A stretch of DNA of 64,000 bases from Xiphydria camelus (taxonomy: Eukaryota; Arthropoda; Insecta; Hymenoptera; Xiphydriidae): contig OY783196.1 in NCBI GenBank assembly GCA_963678675.1, positions 19,896,138-19,960,137 on the forward strand, written 5' to 3'. Under the pieces are notes generated by a model that saw only the letters and a list, made by a program, of their open reading frames with translations, had not been told where the DNA came from and ran no database searches. Shown one piece after another: positions 12,324-24,110 of this stretch; within the stretch, counting starts at the first letter, position 1; each line of letters starts with the position of its first letter. A program made the translations under genes and the position numbers.

Positions 12324-12551
12324 CACTGAGAAGAAATAGTATATTCAATTGAATGTTCTTCTACGGGTGGGGGAATGCAGAATTTGTTGCTCCGAATGAT
12401 AAATTTGGTTGTAACCTAGTTATTATGATTAATGGCTATTTAAGGGAAGTCCATACGAGTCAATTATTAGTCCAAGTAATTAGATCTGCATTCCCCCACC
12501 CGTAACTACTGATTTAGTCAAATCTACTACATTTTTCTCTCACAATCAGTG
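12324..12551. mobile_element. MITE K, split by MITE M
   Basis: It begins CACTGAGAAGAAATAG and ends TTTCTCTCACAATCAGTG followed by TA at 12,552-12,553. The left-side TA is not preserved. About 90 bp remain once MITE M (12,364-12,502) is removed. Its right-hand TA is directly shared with the next element, MITE B1. Confidence 0.6.
12364..12502. mobile_element. MITE M, 139 bp, nested in MITE K
   Basis: Perfect inverted ends CGGGTGGGGGAATGCAGA and its reverse complement. TA lies on both sides (12,362-12,363 and 12,503-12,504). No coding capacity. Confidence 0.88.
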
Positions 12552-12553
12552 TA

Positions 12554-13031
12554 TCATATGAAACTAAATTTATTCGCCAGGAAAGAAAGTTTAATCACTA
12601 TTATCTCGTTATTTGTGAGCTTTTGACTCACATTGATATAAGACTTTGTTATAAATGAAAATGTAATCTTCAAAAAAGCATTATATAAATATGAGCCAAA
12701 AGCTCCTACACCCAGGGGGAAAAGGTCTACAGTTGAATATGAACCTGATGGAAAAATTCATTTGAGATTAATATAGGAATGTATTCACATCAAACAAAAG
12801 TCTGTTTGAATTAAGTTGATGTTCTGCTTGATTCGTACTCGATTACAAAGATATGCAACATTTTTATCAATTTTAAATAGTTTTATTTTTCGATGTGAAT
12901 AAATTTCTATTTATCTCAAATACATTTTTCTGTTAGGTTCGTATTCAACTAGAGGGAAAACTCTCAGTGTAGATAACGAGATAATAATAGTGATTGACGT
13001 TTCTCTAGCGAGTAAGTTTAGCCTCATATGG
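12554..13031. mobile_element. MITE family B, copy 1, split by MITE L
   Basis: The left end matches the ACTAAA-TTATTCGCCAGGAA words of family B and the right end reads GCGAGTAAGTTTAGCCTCAT. The interior carries TTATCTCGTTAT and its inverted form AACGAGATAATA, shared with the copies at 19,115, 22,218, 48,457 and 59,616. MITE L interrupts it at 12,709-12,969. Confidence 0.82.
12709..12969. mobile_element. MITE L, 261 bp, nested in MITE B1
   Basis: Left end CACCCAGGGGGAAAA and right end TTTTCCCTCTAGTT-type sequence are inverted but degenerate. Both continue into GTTGAATATGAACC and its inverted form. TA lies on both sides (12,707-12,708 and 12,970-12,971). The family B sequence continues across the junction. 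Confidence 0.8.
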
Positions 13032-13033
13032 TG

Positions 13034-14682
13034 TGGCAGTGATCAATACATCCTTCTCTCTGTGTAATCGTTGTTGGAGAGAATTGTAAAAATTCAGCGT
13101 CGGCTCGTTCGATAGTCATAGCGACTGACCCTATACCTACGCGTTCGCGGGAGGGTACGGAAAATCTCGCGCCATTCGGCCCCGCTCGTCTAGTTAGCGC
13201 GAAATTGCGACACGCGTGCTGACAATTTACTCGAATCGTTTATCACGCTCGCATGCGCGATGAGCGATTGGAAAGCGTGGATCTCGTCGGCGCTGGCGCA
13301 TCCCTCCAGTAAACCAACACGCGCGCGGCTCGCCTATTTTCGTCGTAGAACGCGTAAACTCGCCGCGACGTAAATTAACGGGAATAGTGGACGTGTTGGG
13401 CAACGCTGATCCGGAAATATTTACAGCTGTTTGCAAAATTTTATTGACCAATTCCGTCGCGTTTGATTGACGTTGAATTATGCAAGTGCGGAGATAAATC
13501 GAGACTAAATGACTGCGTAGATCTCAAGAATTTATACGGATCGAATTAAATCGGAGAGCGCCAGGAGCTACGAATACACGAACCTCCGCGTCGGATTTAT
13601 CCATATTACAAGAGTTACATTCCGAGGCTTTAAAGCGTTCCTTCGTTCATATTTTAGCGCTCGTCTCGTAAGCAAGTCGGTTACGAATTCAGAAGCGGCG
13701 CGTCAGGCGAATCCCCCGAAGGAGCCTCGATTCTCCGCCGGCCGAAATACACATAGCGAACGTACACGCGGAATACGCGATTACCGTCTCCGCGCGCACG
13801 TATACCCATCTTTCCACGCTTTAGCCAAACATCTCCGGACAAAGGAGCGGTGAACGGATTTGCCTGGAGCCGGGCCAGGGCCTTGCGCAGCCAGCCACCC
13901 CGTTTAAATCCGCGCGCGCCCCGCACGGGCCCCGGCGTTTGCGGCGGGGTTAAGAGAGCACAATATAACGCATAACGCGCCCCCACGGTCGCTATATTCT
14001 TTCGAGGTGTCAAAACACGAACGCGGACGCGACAATGGACAGGAAGGCAGCGGTAACTGCGTAATGAGATTAGCATTTCCGCACACGCGGGGAGAATTTG
14101 GCGAGGAGGGCGGGACTGCCGGCCTTCCCTCCCTCTCCGCTTTTCGACGACAATAAATAATCGGATAAATCGATCGGGGACTTTTGTGAGTCATTCCGCT
14201 CACGCAGCGGGACAATCATAGCTCCGCCATTGTTCCTTTCGCGCTCTCTCCTCTCGGTTATCCTAGTCTCATTTGATCCTGCTGCCCCGGAAAATAATAA
14301 TAGATCCCCCGCGCGCGTATCGCATTTCGCCTGGTACGGATATATATCGGTCTCCGACTTTCGCGGCGGAAGATTAGAGTCGTTTCGACAAACGTGACAT
14401 TCGACTGCCGCTGGTGAAGCAGACGGCTCGTTATTGACTATGGGCGCAACCTGATCGGATTGTATCTGCGATAGGAGAACTGTCGGCTTTCCCTTTTCTG
14501 GAATAATAAAAATGGGATGTGGCAATCGATTGATTGTCGTACATTGCTGTACACGTATGATTCCATATCCTTAGGTTTTTCTTCTTGTACATTTAGATGA
14601 CAAGTTAGAGAATCAAACGATACTGATAAATGGCTTTGATTATTTTACTAGATATAGGGTAACCTACCCAATAGATGAAACG
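13034..14682. other. No gene recognised
   Basis: Largely CpG-rich sequence with long overlapping chance frames on the minus strand (about 13,681-14,525). None has a recognisable domain or consistent splice signals. No repeated element was found. Confidence 0.5.
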
Positions 14683-14886
14683 GACGAGAAAATTACTTGT
14701 GGGGTCGAAAGTAATTATTTATTTATATCAATGAAATGGTTTAATATGGTACATCAATTTGATGTCTCTCCCTTTAAATCATATGAGACTGTAGGTATAC
14801 CTATGAATACAAGGACGAAATATTTAATAGATATGAAAGAAAGATTTAATTAATGTAAATAAGTAATGACTTGCGACCCCGCATCG
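14683..14886. mobile_element. MITE family C, copy 3 (partial)
   Basis: It shares the internal words AATTACTTG-GGGGTC, AGTAATTATTTATTT and the inverted ACTTGCGACCCCGC with the full copies at 47,362 and 49,074. The CACAGAGAAAA ends are missing, so this is an internal fragment or a diverged copy. Confidence 0.65.
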
Positions 14887-17800
14887 GATAAGATAGGATA
14901 TTTAAATTGTGCCCCCCCCCCCCCTACTTAGTGGCACATAGTAGAAAGCAGGGACCAATTTCAGTAGGTATCCTATTTAAGCTCGCATTCCCCTACATAA
15001 ATGAACATTTCGCTCTAAATTACTCTCCTCCGAGTTTTTTCCCCGCGGATGTGTAGGTACAAACTATCCCCCGTCAAACAACGAGTTGCTTCCGCGGAAA
15101 GTGCAGCTAGTGCATGTGTATACGGGATTAAGAAAGTTTCTGCAACGGATATCCCTTACGCGATGCTTCCAGCGTTTGTTTCAAAAATGTCCGCAGATTT
15201 CTCGCTACCCGCGCCACGTACACCCTCCTTCATCCCCACGTCGTACACTAGCCTCCTCCTGTCTGGGACACGAAAGCCTGGATGCAACAGGGCTAATAGA
15301 AATTTTTTCCCTCCGTGTACGAGCTCTTCTCTCTCTCTCTCCCTCTCATGACGAGGGATGCACCTAACCACGCTTACGAACGAAGTTGAATGCAGGGGGA
15401 AAGGGTCGTCGGGGGACGAGGTGCGAATGTCGTCGAATCGTCGCGTCGGTGCGCGCGCGTGTTTTAATTTGACGTCACTCGGCGTGTCAGTTCCATCTGG
15501 TGTTGCGAAGACTCTTCTTTCTCTCTCTTTCTCTCGTTCCCTCCCCCTTTTTTCTCTCCCCATTTCCCACTATCTATTCTGCCCTCCTCCACGGCTTCGC
15601 GTCTGGCAGGACGCGCCAGTCACTCGGATTTAATATCAACGATCCCTTCGCGCTTATTGTTAAACCCACCCCCCACCCAGCCGTCACCACCGTCCCTCTT
15701 TTCACCCCGTGCATCATCAACTGCGCGACTTGCACCGCATTCCTCGCGAGCCTCTGCACCTGCACCGCCGTCTCGGCCCATTGTCGTCCGGTTATCGCGA
15801 AGGATTATCGGGACGCCGCGTAATCGTCGTCCCACGGGTTGAGCGGGGTGGCGCCCCTCCGTTCCGCGGGGAAGCACCGTCGCACACTCCCCGCCCGACG
15901 AGGGCACGCGGGTGCGCGCGCCCACGCGGCGGCTTTGCTTTCGGGGTTGAAAGGATTATTTATATCGCGGTTAAGCCGTATCCCCCTTTGCCCCCCCTTC
16001 CGCGGCACGTGTAAGCTCGCGTTAAGCTGACGTGGAGGGCGCGCGCGAGGACGAAAAAGCCGATGCCTCGCTCGAGTTTTCACGGGGAAAGCCGCGTCGG
16101 GAACGATGTTCCTCGCGTCGGAGGGAAAGAGTGAGGCGGTCGTGGGTCTCCCCCCCCCCCCGTGTTTTCGACTGGGAGAAGGTTTTTCTCGGATAACGCA
16201 ATTTTTTTTGACGACGATCGGTCGATTGTTATTCTTTCAGAGCTGATAAATATTATATCGAATCACTCGGCAGTCGGCTGATTTGAATTAAAATGAAATG
16301 GAGAATGCTTCCGCGTGGCTGTCACTGTCTCGCGAATCCGAACGCGTCAACGAATCTGTATAGCCTTCGTACGATCGATGATATTCCGGATGAGAAAATT
16401 TTGATTAATTTATACATATCTCAATTCGTAGATGTATGCGACGGCCGTAATTACAGTCGTGCCTATAAAGTTTGATCGAAATTCGATAAAATTATCCGTC
16501 GATTACGCCGACACGGTTTACGGTTGAACGGGGAACAGGCCCGATGCCGTCGGTCGTGAAACATCTGCCGCCTCTGTGTGCTGGAGAAATTGTTTCTCGG
16601 TCCAACTCCGAGTGATTCAAGATAGAGGGGCGATTCGCGCTAAACGATCGCTATTTTCCGGTTCATCGCGCCGAAAGGTCGTAGTCGAGTTTACATTCAA
16701 TGCACAGGACCGGCGATCAAAAATCGAAATGAAATAATGACGGACGAGATATTTTATTGAATATGTCAAATTGATTACAGACTGAAAAGAATGAGGAGAG
16801 TAAGCATTCCAAGCAATTAAAAAGACAGCTGAAATCAATTTATTCGATCAGATCTGTGTATTTGGGCGAAATACAGTCGAGTACCTAGCTCTGTAACGCT
16901 TTTATGGCAATTATTCATTGTTGTCAACTGTGGCAGTTAGGTATAGGTCATCAAAGCGTTCAGCGCTTCCACACCATTTCCCCTGCGTATACCTATAGGT
17001 AATTCGATTTAATAAACCCGATGCACAATCTTAGACGCATTCATGCGGCGCTTTCGTAACTAGTACATAACGCTTCTCCACACGCGCTTGCCACACACGG
17101 CAAGAGCCGCACCAGACGAGCGATCGAGAAACTAATTTGAACTTTTTGAAGTTTCACAGCGCGACTGATCAAGATCGGGCGTTATTCGATCGCCGTAATC
17201 TGCGTGCGTGATTCCGTAAATCGGACAACACGAAGTTTCCACATTCCACGTATTTACCGCTATAAGCCGGCGCACCGTACCGATTCGTCATTCGTCAGCC
17301 ACGATACACCGTAAATGCCCCAGCAAGTCCCGTGCTCTCGTTTATTCGCGTAGCCGAATTTTTCCTCGCGAAATGATATACACGACCCTCTTACGCAATG
17401 GTGCTCCATAAAATGTGGGTGGCCGAGTCGTAACGAATGAAGTGCGCCGCTGTAAAATGCAGTTTTATGGAAGCAACTTCACATAATGCCCAAGTAACCG
17501 AGACGATGGACGTGAATGGCGTGGGCGCGCCCGTAAAAGGAACATTGCGCGCTCACCCGCCCGTTGCAATATCTGGTCTGTGCTCTCCATACGCGGCGCT
17601 TCTTTGCCCCGGTCGCGCCGCGGTTGATGCGGTACGCTCGCTGCAAGTGGCCGTCGACGCGGCTGGAGTTGACGCGTCACCATCGCCGTTATACGACTCC
17701 GCGCCGATCGCTGAGAGACGGCGTCGCGGCTGCTCGCCTGCAGTGTGCCCCGATAAACGTCGGGATTCGACGACTCGATGCGGCCAAAGAAGTTTTACTC

Positions 17801-17918
17801 GTTTTATACGCGTTTTTCCCCCGCGATTGGAGTTTGGTTCTTGCGCGTGTCGCCGAGACGCTGTAAATATATCGCATCGGAATTCTCATGAAAATAATTG
17901 CGATTAATATGTTTTGGT
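14887..17918. other. C/CT-rich region, no gene recognised
   Basis: A run of 13 C lies at 14,912-14,924 and a C run at about 16,150. (CT)-rich patches occur at about 15,330 and 15,515. Strong CpG content at 15,000-16,100 and 17,000-17,880 generates many chance open frames. One pyrimidine tract plus CAG at about 16,240 resembles a splice acceptor, but no coding frame follows. Confidence 0.5.
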
Positions 17919-17920
17919 TA

Positions 17921-18424
17921 TCAATTCGGTTTTCCCATATTTTTTTTATTATAGATTTAAGAAATTCTTTATCCCGTATTTTTTCATTTTTTATTCTCGC
18001 CCTTGTTTGAGCTGGAAAACGGCATTCTGAAATGCAGCTACGTCATCGTGACGTAAGTCTATTCCTCTCGCACTCGTGGCTTGGCATAAGTGCGTTTCTC
18101 TTGCGTTTCAATGACGTGACATTGTCGTAGAGAGAAACGCATTTATAACTTTAAGAATAATTATTCTTTTGCACAACTTCTTTTTTGCGATATATTGAAT
18201 ACGTATATATATACATTTTGCAAAACATTCTGCGGTGTGGATCTGTATAGACCACTTTTGGTGTTAGCTAACAATGGCGTAAGACTGAATGACATCAGAT
18301 GCGGTACATATCTATAGGTTCATACTGGTGAAATATTGTTATAAATTAATACCACTTTTTTACCGTACACAGATTACAAATTGAATTTGAAAATAGGAAT
18401 ATTTTTTATGGGAAAACCGAGTTG
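17921..18424. mobile_element. Element family G, copy 1, split by element H
   Basis: Inverted ends: left TCAATTCGGTTTTCCCATA, right TATGGGAAAACCGAGTTG-like. The interior matches the copy at 22,744-23,100, sharing TACAGCTACGTCATCGTG-type sequence, TAAGTGCGTTTCTCTTGCG and GTACACAGATT. Element H occupies about 18,206-18,364, where copy 2 is continuous. Confidence 0.75.
18206..18364. mobile_element. Element H, copy 1, inserted in element G1
   Basis: About 159 bp present here and absent from the related element G2. It may be flanked by a GTA duplication. The core GACCACTTTTGGTGTTAG and AAGACTGAATGACAT reappears in reverse orientation at 44,731-44,808, so it is a dispersed repeat. Its exact ends are uncertain. 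Confidence 0.6.
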
Positions 18425-18425
18425 G

Positions 18426-19114
18426 GGGTTATGATGTGCGCGAGTCGAAGATTTCGAGAATTCGGATTTGAGAAAGTAATTTCGTCGGGTCTTAAAGAAA
18501 GGTTATCCTTTCTCGACTTCCCCTCCCCACTCAGACCCCCTGTTTTCATAGGTCGCTCGCGCTGCTCGCATTCGGTCCCACAATCTGCTCTCGTCTCGTG
18601 CGAACGGCGCATCAGCGAGTTGATTTCTCCAGATAGAGTTGCGTGAATAATTCATGCCGTTGATTTTGTCGCAGTCTCGATGTACGTCCTGAATCCGAAT
18701 GGCGCATCGCGCGTCGCACCGTGAACAGCGCGGCGGCGGCTGTTTGCGGCTGTGGTGGGACGCGGCATTGTGCGGATAATTACACGTTCGACAAGAATGT
18801 GAGTTCGCTATGACTGCTTACGGTGACCGCGGCGCTTTCAGTGTGGGAACCCTTTGGCTAACCCAATCATCATCCCTAAATTATAGGTAGATCGGCGTGA
18901 TACCATACCGACCGCGGGCGCCGCGTCGTACCGTGAGCGATTTTCCAACTGAGTTACCGTGACGACGCGTCGGCGGCGAAGCGGAAAGAGCTCGGTTTCG
19001 CGCGAGAAATATCCTCGAAACGCGTGGAATCCGTAAACGTCACAGGGAAGCGAATATATTGCGCGACGTTAAAATTGCAACTGGAATTGCGCGATATGAT
19101 CTGGACGGAAGGGT
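18426..19114. other. No gene recognised
   Basis: CpG-rich single-copy sequence with short chance frames. No repeat or RNA gene was identified. Confidence 0.5.
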
Positions 19115-19258
19115 TCGCTTCAGTTGCGATTATCTCGCTATTTACGACATTTGGCTGGAATTGATGAAATACTTTTTTGAAGATCTCATTTAGGGGTATA
19201 AAAAAGTTCTGTATCAATATCGGCTAAAGTTCATGGGTAACGAGATAATCGCCGTCGA
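19115..19258. mobile_element. MITE family B, copy 2 (diverged core)
   Basis: The core GATTATCTCGCTATTTACG, AATACTTTTTTGAAGATC and AACGAGATAATCG aligns with the family B copies at 48,457 and 59,616. The terminal sequences have diverged, so the limits are approximate. Confidence 0.6.
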
Positions 19259-19270
19259 AGTAGGTTAGAC

Positions 19271-19439
19271 CAAGGCGAATCGGATCATAGATCTATATTT
19301 CTTAGATCATGCTGAATATGAGCATTTCGATTGTTCGTATTACTTCATTGAGAAGAGGAACGAAGTAAAATACGAACTGTCGAAATGCTCACTTTCAACG
19401 CGATTGAAAATATACGAATCTATGATCCGATTCGGCTTG
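19271..19439. mobile_element. Foldback element O (long hairpin)
   Basis: Outer arms CAAGGCGAATCGGATCATAG and CTATGATCCGATTCGGCTTG are inverted with one mismatch. A second inner pair, TGAGCATTTCGA and TCGAAATGCTCA, extends the stem, leaving a small loop. Transcribed, it would form a hairpin of about 75 bp. It abuts MITE B2 within about a dozen bases. Confidence 0.75.
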
Positions 19440-21028
19440 ATTTACCCTATTATACCTAGTTGCCACTCTATCTGCGGAAGAGCCCCGTTCACGGGTACAC
19501 CGCATATTCCAGTTATAAAGGCAACCATCGCAGATAATTATAATCAATGTCGATTATGCATTTTGCAGAGTTACGACCGCCACCGCGGCTTGATCGAATC
19601 GATGATCATTGTCAGTTAAATCTAACCCAGTCGCCAACCCTAATAATTTGCTCGTAGCGCGCGGCATCAAACCGCCTTTCCGATAACCCGCTCGAAACCT
19701 TCGAAAGAGACCCACACAGCGGACGCGCGGCTCTCGACGCCGCCCCAAAAAATTACCCTCGCCTCGTAGAACTTGCATCGATGTCGCGCGGATAGGAAGT
19801 GGAGCGCGAATACCTCGGCGCGCCGCGACAAAGCGGAGCGACGATTGCAACGGAAACGCGATCGAGCGTCGTCGCGATAAAAGAAACTACACGCTCGAAA
19901 AACGAAGGCGATCGTCGACGTTATCGTTATCGAGTGCGCGTTTTCCTGAACGATGACATCGGCGATCATCGCGTCGTAACGGCGACATTTGTACCCCCAC
20001 GCGTCCGCGCTGCTCGCTCTCGATTGCTGATTATACGAAGATCTCCCCAACCTTCGCTCTCTCCACCTCACTCAACCTCTCCTCTCTCGCCGCGCCCCTC
20101 CGAAGGATTCCGAGAATGCGCGCGGATAATGACATTTGCGCGATACGACGAGGCCGGGGTTGTGAAATAAAAGGGAGCGGCGGGAAATTTTTATTGCGAT
20201 AAGCCCCGGATCTCCGCGCACAGGGGCGGTCAGGTATTTTTATTTACTCGGCGCCTCGGTCATTCGACGAATCAATTAACGGCAATAATAAGAGCACGAC
20301 GGCAGTCCTTCTGGAACGAACCCCGGGTTCGCTTTCCGAGGAACTCGTCGATTTGCACGCGTGTACGCATGTGTACGTATAGCTTTTCATTGGGTGGCCA
20401 CCGAATACACGTTGAATTTCACGGGGCTGCTCAGATTGCCGGCTACGGTCGGGGGAGATAAGGCCTTTGGTAAACCAACGGGGACGGCGGTCTTATATTG
20501 GCATGGCATGCGTGCGATGTGTTAATGAAGTTGCCTGACCCGTAAGCACGTGCATCTATCAGCAACAGGGTGCAGCGGTGGATATAGTTATACAATATGC
20601 GCCGTTGTTGGTGTAGTCGTGGAACGAAGGTGAAGGAAAGTAACGAGCGCAATTATCTCGCCTATATACCTATCGTAGGATTTGTACTTTTCTCCCTCTT
20701 TTTTTTTTTCGGAGCAAACGACCCTGTCTGATAACGGTTTACGGGCGAGCGGATCTGCGGCGTCTTCGGTGGCTGCTCTCGGCTGCGGAGATGAAGTATT
20801 TTGCAATGGGCTTGACAGGATTTCTTGTGTCGTTTCTATGCGCTGTATAACTGGATGGAGAAACTTTATTATTCCGACGAATTTTCAAGATATGAATGAA
20901 GGGGTCTTGATTTTTTTAACGGGTTTCAAATGGAACTAAAAAATTATTGGTATAAGCGCGTATTCGTGTGTGTTTCGAAATATACATTGAATATATGATG
21001 AAAATATTCCGATGACTAACTATTATTG
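19440..21028. other. No gene recognised
   Basis: CpG-rich to mixed sequence. The frames at 19,667-20,170 on both strands are Arg-rich and mutually overlapping, so they are judged chance frames. No repeat was identified. Confidence 0.5.
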
Positions 21029-21143
21029 ACTAGATATTTCTGTTTGTTTGTTTTAGGTGAGTAGCCATTCCTGCGTATTGTTTGTAACAATATCAACAAT
21101 CGCGACTTGATGACCATGCCCAGAAAAGGTCGAGAAGGTATTT
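21012..21143 (+). promoter_or_regulatory. Candidate recursive splice site A with 81-nt RS-exon
   Basis: A branchpoint-like TGACTAAC (about 21,014-21,021) and a T-rich tract end in GTTTTAG at 21,056. This is followed without a gap by GTGAGTA, so an acceptor and a donor abut. After 81 nt comes GAGAAG|GTATTT (second donor at 21,138). All three frames of the 81 nt contain stops, so it is not a coding exon. The layout matches ratchet sites known from very long insect introns. A related arrangement lies at 54,058. The call rests on motif reading only. Confidence 0.45.
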
Positions 21144-21183
21144 AATTAGAATTTATTCCAATTCTAAAGAGAGTATATACGAA

Positions 21184-21200
21184 TATATATATATATATAT
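21184..21200. repeat. (AT)n microsatellite
   Basis: An uninterrupted AT dinucleotide run of about 17 bases, 40 nt downstream of candidate recursive splice site A. Confidence 0.9.
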
Positions 21201-21215
21201 TGTAGAAGTGCGTGC

Positions 21216-21335
21216 GGTTCCGGGTATTTAGGCGAGCGTATCGGGTGATTGCGTAGTGCGTGGCAGGACGTCTGCGATTCCGGGTATTTAGGCGAAGGTA
21301 TCGGGTGATTGCGTAGTGCGTGGCAGGGCGTAAGG
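21216..21335. repeat. Two-copy 60-bp tandem repeat
   Basis: Units starting near 21,216 and 21,276 share TTCCGGGTATTTAGGCGA and TATCGGGTGATTGCGTAGTG with very few differences. The near identity suggests a recent duplication. Confidence 0.92.
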
Positions 21336-22217
21336 ATGTGGAATGAAACAAAGGCGTGATTGAGAATTGGTAAGAGTGAACGAGAGGCATTGTATGGTTT
21401 AGAGGGAGTCAGATGAGCGAAGCAGGAAGCGAGCAGGCAGCCTTAAACGGAGGACGGTCGAGTATAGTTCGAAGTGTCGCAAAATCGGAATGATCCTACA
21501 ATATATAATACCTACATATATTAATAATGTGTTCTGATGGTTGAAAAGCTTTTCTGAACACGGCAACAATTGTTACCAGATTTATTTGGGGTCCGTCACC
21601 TCATTCGTACAGAAGATATTTCTGGGGGAAACACAATTTCGTAAAAAAAGAGTGGCTTGACACGCATAAATATGTTGCCTCGGGCGCTTCAATTGTAGGA
21701 AATCTCTCGAGCCCTGCATATTGTCACAATACAGAATGACATGAAACTCCTCCCAATCCCGTCACATTCCTAATATTGTCGTAATAATATCGAAATACCC
21801 AACGTTAAATTGTCCCCAAAAATCGAATGGAATTCCCTATTTAGGGCGACCCTTATTTGCAGTGGTATACGAACGAGGGGAACAGCCGTAATTCGTTATT
21901 TGAGAGCACCCTCGCAAACACGAGCGGTGTACGTACCACCGTATATTTCCCATATACGCTCATCGAACATTCGCGCAAGTGCATATAAATACAAATGGTT
22001 CTTTTCATACGGGCTTATACGTCGACTGCTGTCCACATTCGGCCCCGGGATGCAAACTTTCTCACGACCCTTCTCCGCGTCATAGACTAAAGAGCAACCA
22101 TCCAATGTTTATTCTATCAACACAGACTAGACATTATTCGTGCACTATAAATATAGTGCAACTCTTAAATACTGACACAGATATCGTTGCAGAATAGTCG
22201 ATTTCTCGAATAGTCGC

Positions 22218-22357
22218 ATCCACTTCAACGACGATTATCTCGTTATCTGAGAACTTTTAACAGAAATTGGTGTAATACTTTTTTGAAGACAACTTTTCGA
22301 TCTGCTAAAAGTTTCCCACGAACGTAGGTGAGAAACCTATATGTAACGAGATAATCT
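22218..22357. mobile_element. MITE family B, copy 3 (diverged core)
   Basis: GATTATCTCGTTATCTGAG, GTAATACTTTTTTGAAGAC and AACGAGATAATC follow the family B order. The ends are degraded. Confidence 0.6.
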
Positions 22358-22743
22358 AGATTGAATTCAATTTTCTCTCGGATCAATATTATGCGCGACT
22401 CGGTTATTAATAAAGAACAGCCTTGCGATTGATAGATGTTACATGCAACGCGGCACGAGCGACCGCATCTTGAATTTAACGTTTTATTTCTGAAGCCACT
22501 CGGACGACTTGTCGTTACCCTCCGAATAATTCAACGCTTTCCGATCGATTCTCGCGTCGCGCCCGGAATTCTCGTTTCCTCCTAGACACAACTCTATCTC
22601 TCTTTAATCTATCCCCGTTCCATTCTTTATTCAGATCGCGCTCTTGAGAGTATATATAAGCCGTATTCATCAATGCGTATCTAGGATCGAAATGTATTTC
22701 CTATTTTTTTTAAGTCGCAACATACTAAGTGCCATTGTCGCAT

Positions 22744-23100
22744 TTGAATTCGGGTTTTCCACAATTGTTTTTATTGCAAATTTGACAAATTTGAGCAAAA
22801 TTATCTACCTCGTATTTTTTCATTTCCGGCCTTATTTCATCTGGAAAATGACAAGCTGAAATACAGCTACGTCATCGTGCCGTGAGCCTATCTCTTTTGC
22901 ACACGTTGCTTGACATACCATAAGTGCGTCTCTCTTGCGTTTCGATGACGTCAAAACGTCGTAAAGAAAAATGCGCTTATAACTCTATGAATAATTATTT
23001 TTTCGAACATTTTCTTTTTCGCGTGATATCGATTATGTACACAGATTGTAAATTAAAATTTAAAATATCAATATTTTGTTTATCGGAAGACCGAATTGAT
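22744..23100. mobile_element. Element family G, copy 2
   Basis: Left end TTGAATTCGGGTTTTCC and right end GGAAGACCGAATTGA are degenerate inverted repeats. The interior parallels copy 1 at 17,921 without the element H insertion. No reliable target duplication was seen. Confidence 0.7.
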
Positions 23101-24108
23101 AAGTTCGACGAGGTCAAGAGCAAAACAGTACCTTGCATACCCGAGGCTCTTCCAGAGAAGCTCCTCGCGTCTCATCGCCGGGCCGAAATCAATGAAGCGA
23201 AATCTCTCACGGCATCGCTTACGGGGTGTCGCTGCTGCGCGCAACCGGGGAGAAAACGTAGGCACGAGCGCGAGCGAGCACGGTCCCACTATCCACCATC
23301 CAGCGACTGTAATAACGTATCTCTCGTGACCGAGGGCACTCGAGGTTATTGTCGGCACACGCTTGTGTTCCCGTACGGTAGATCCCTCTTCATATTCTTT
23401 TAATTTGTACATCATGCATCAGCGTCAGCCGCTTGGCCATCCTCCCCAGCTGCCGTTGCCGCGCGCGCGCGCGAGGCTTCCGCCGCGATGTTGCCTCCTC
23501 CTGGCGCGTCTGCGACTGCAGCGCGGCAATAACCTCTCCGGTCTGCGTGATGCCGTCCTAATAACGGGATCGGGAGTGGAGCTGTAATGACACGTTCGAG
23601 ATCATGACCGTCGAGACGCTCGCCGAGCAAAAGAGAGAGAGAGCGCGCGCGCTACGAATCCTCTTTCAGGAAAGTTTGAGACAACTTCTTGGTGGAAATA
23701 AAGTCTCGGCGAGGCACGGATGCCTTTCTTCTTGTTGCTCTCATTGATTTTGGTCCAGCGGAGATACAGAGAAACGAGATAAAGAGCGAACGGCGGGTAG
23801 TGACCGGGGGGCGGGGGGGGGGGGGAGAGAACTGGTATAAAGAGCGAGGTGATACCCGAGATCGAAATCTTCGCCGAAGGAATGTTATCGACAGGTGTAC
23901 CCGGATGCTGATCATCGCAGCGGATCAATTATTTACTCCGAACGCGACGCGTCGGTGGCTCGATATCGACCGCGTCATTGCGCGGTGGAACTTAATTAAG
24001 CGATCGCGTGACCCGAAACTTCGATCCGTGCTACTTTTAATTGGCGTCTACCGCGTCGTCTACCTTTCACCGATCGCTCGGGATCGATTGTTTCGATCGA
24101 TGTATAGG
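23101..24108. other. No gene recognised; includes a poly-G tract
   Basis: CpG-rich sequence with a run of 13 G at 23,813-23,825 and a (GC)n tract at about 23,462. Chance frames occur on both strands. No supportable exon. Confidence 0.5.
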
Positions 24109-24110
24109 TA

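Noticed and set aside
16230..16245. Splice acceptor-like TATTCTTTCAG (also near 24,911 and 35,893)
   Set aside because: No coding frame or donor follows, so an exon cannot be supported.
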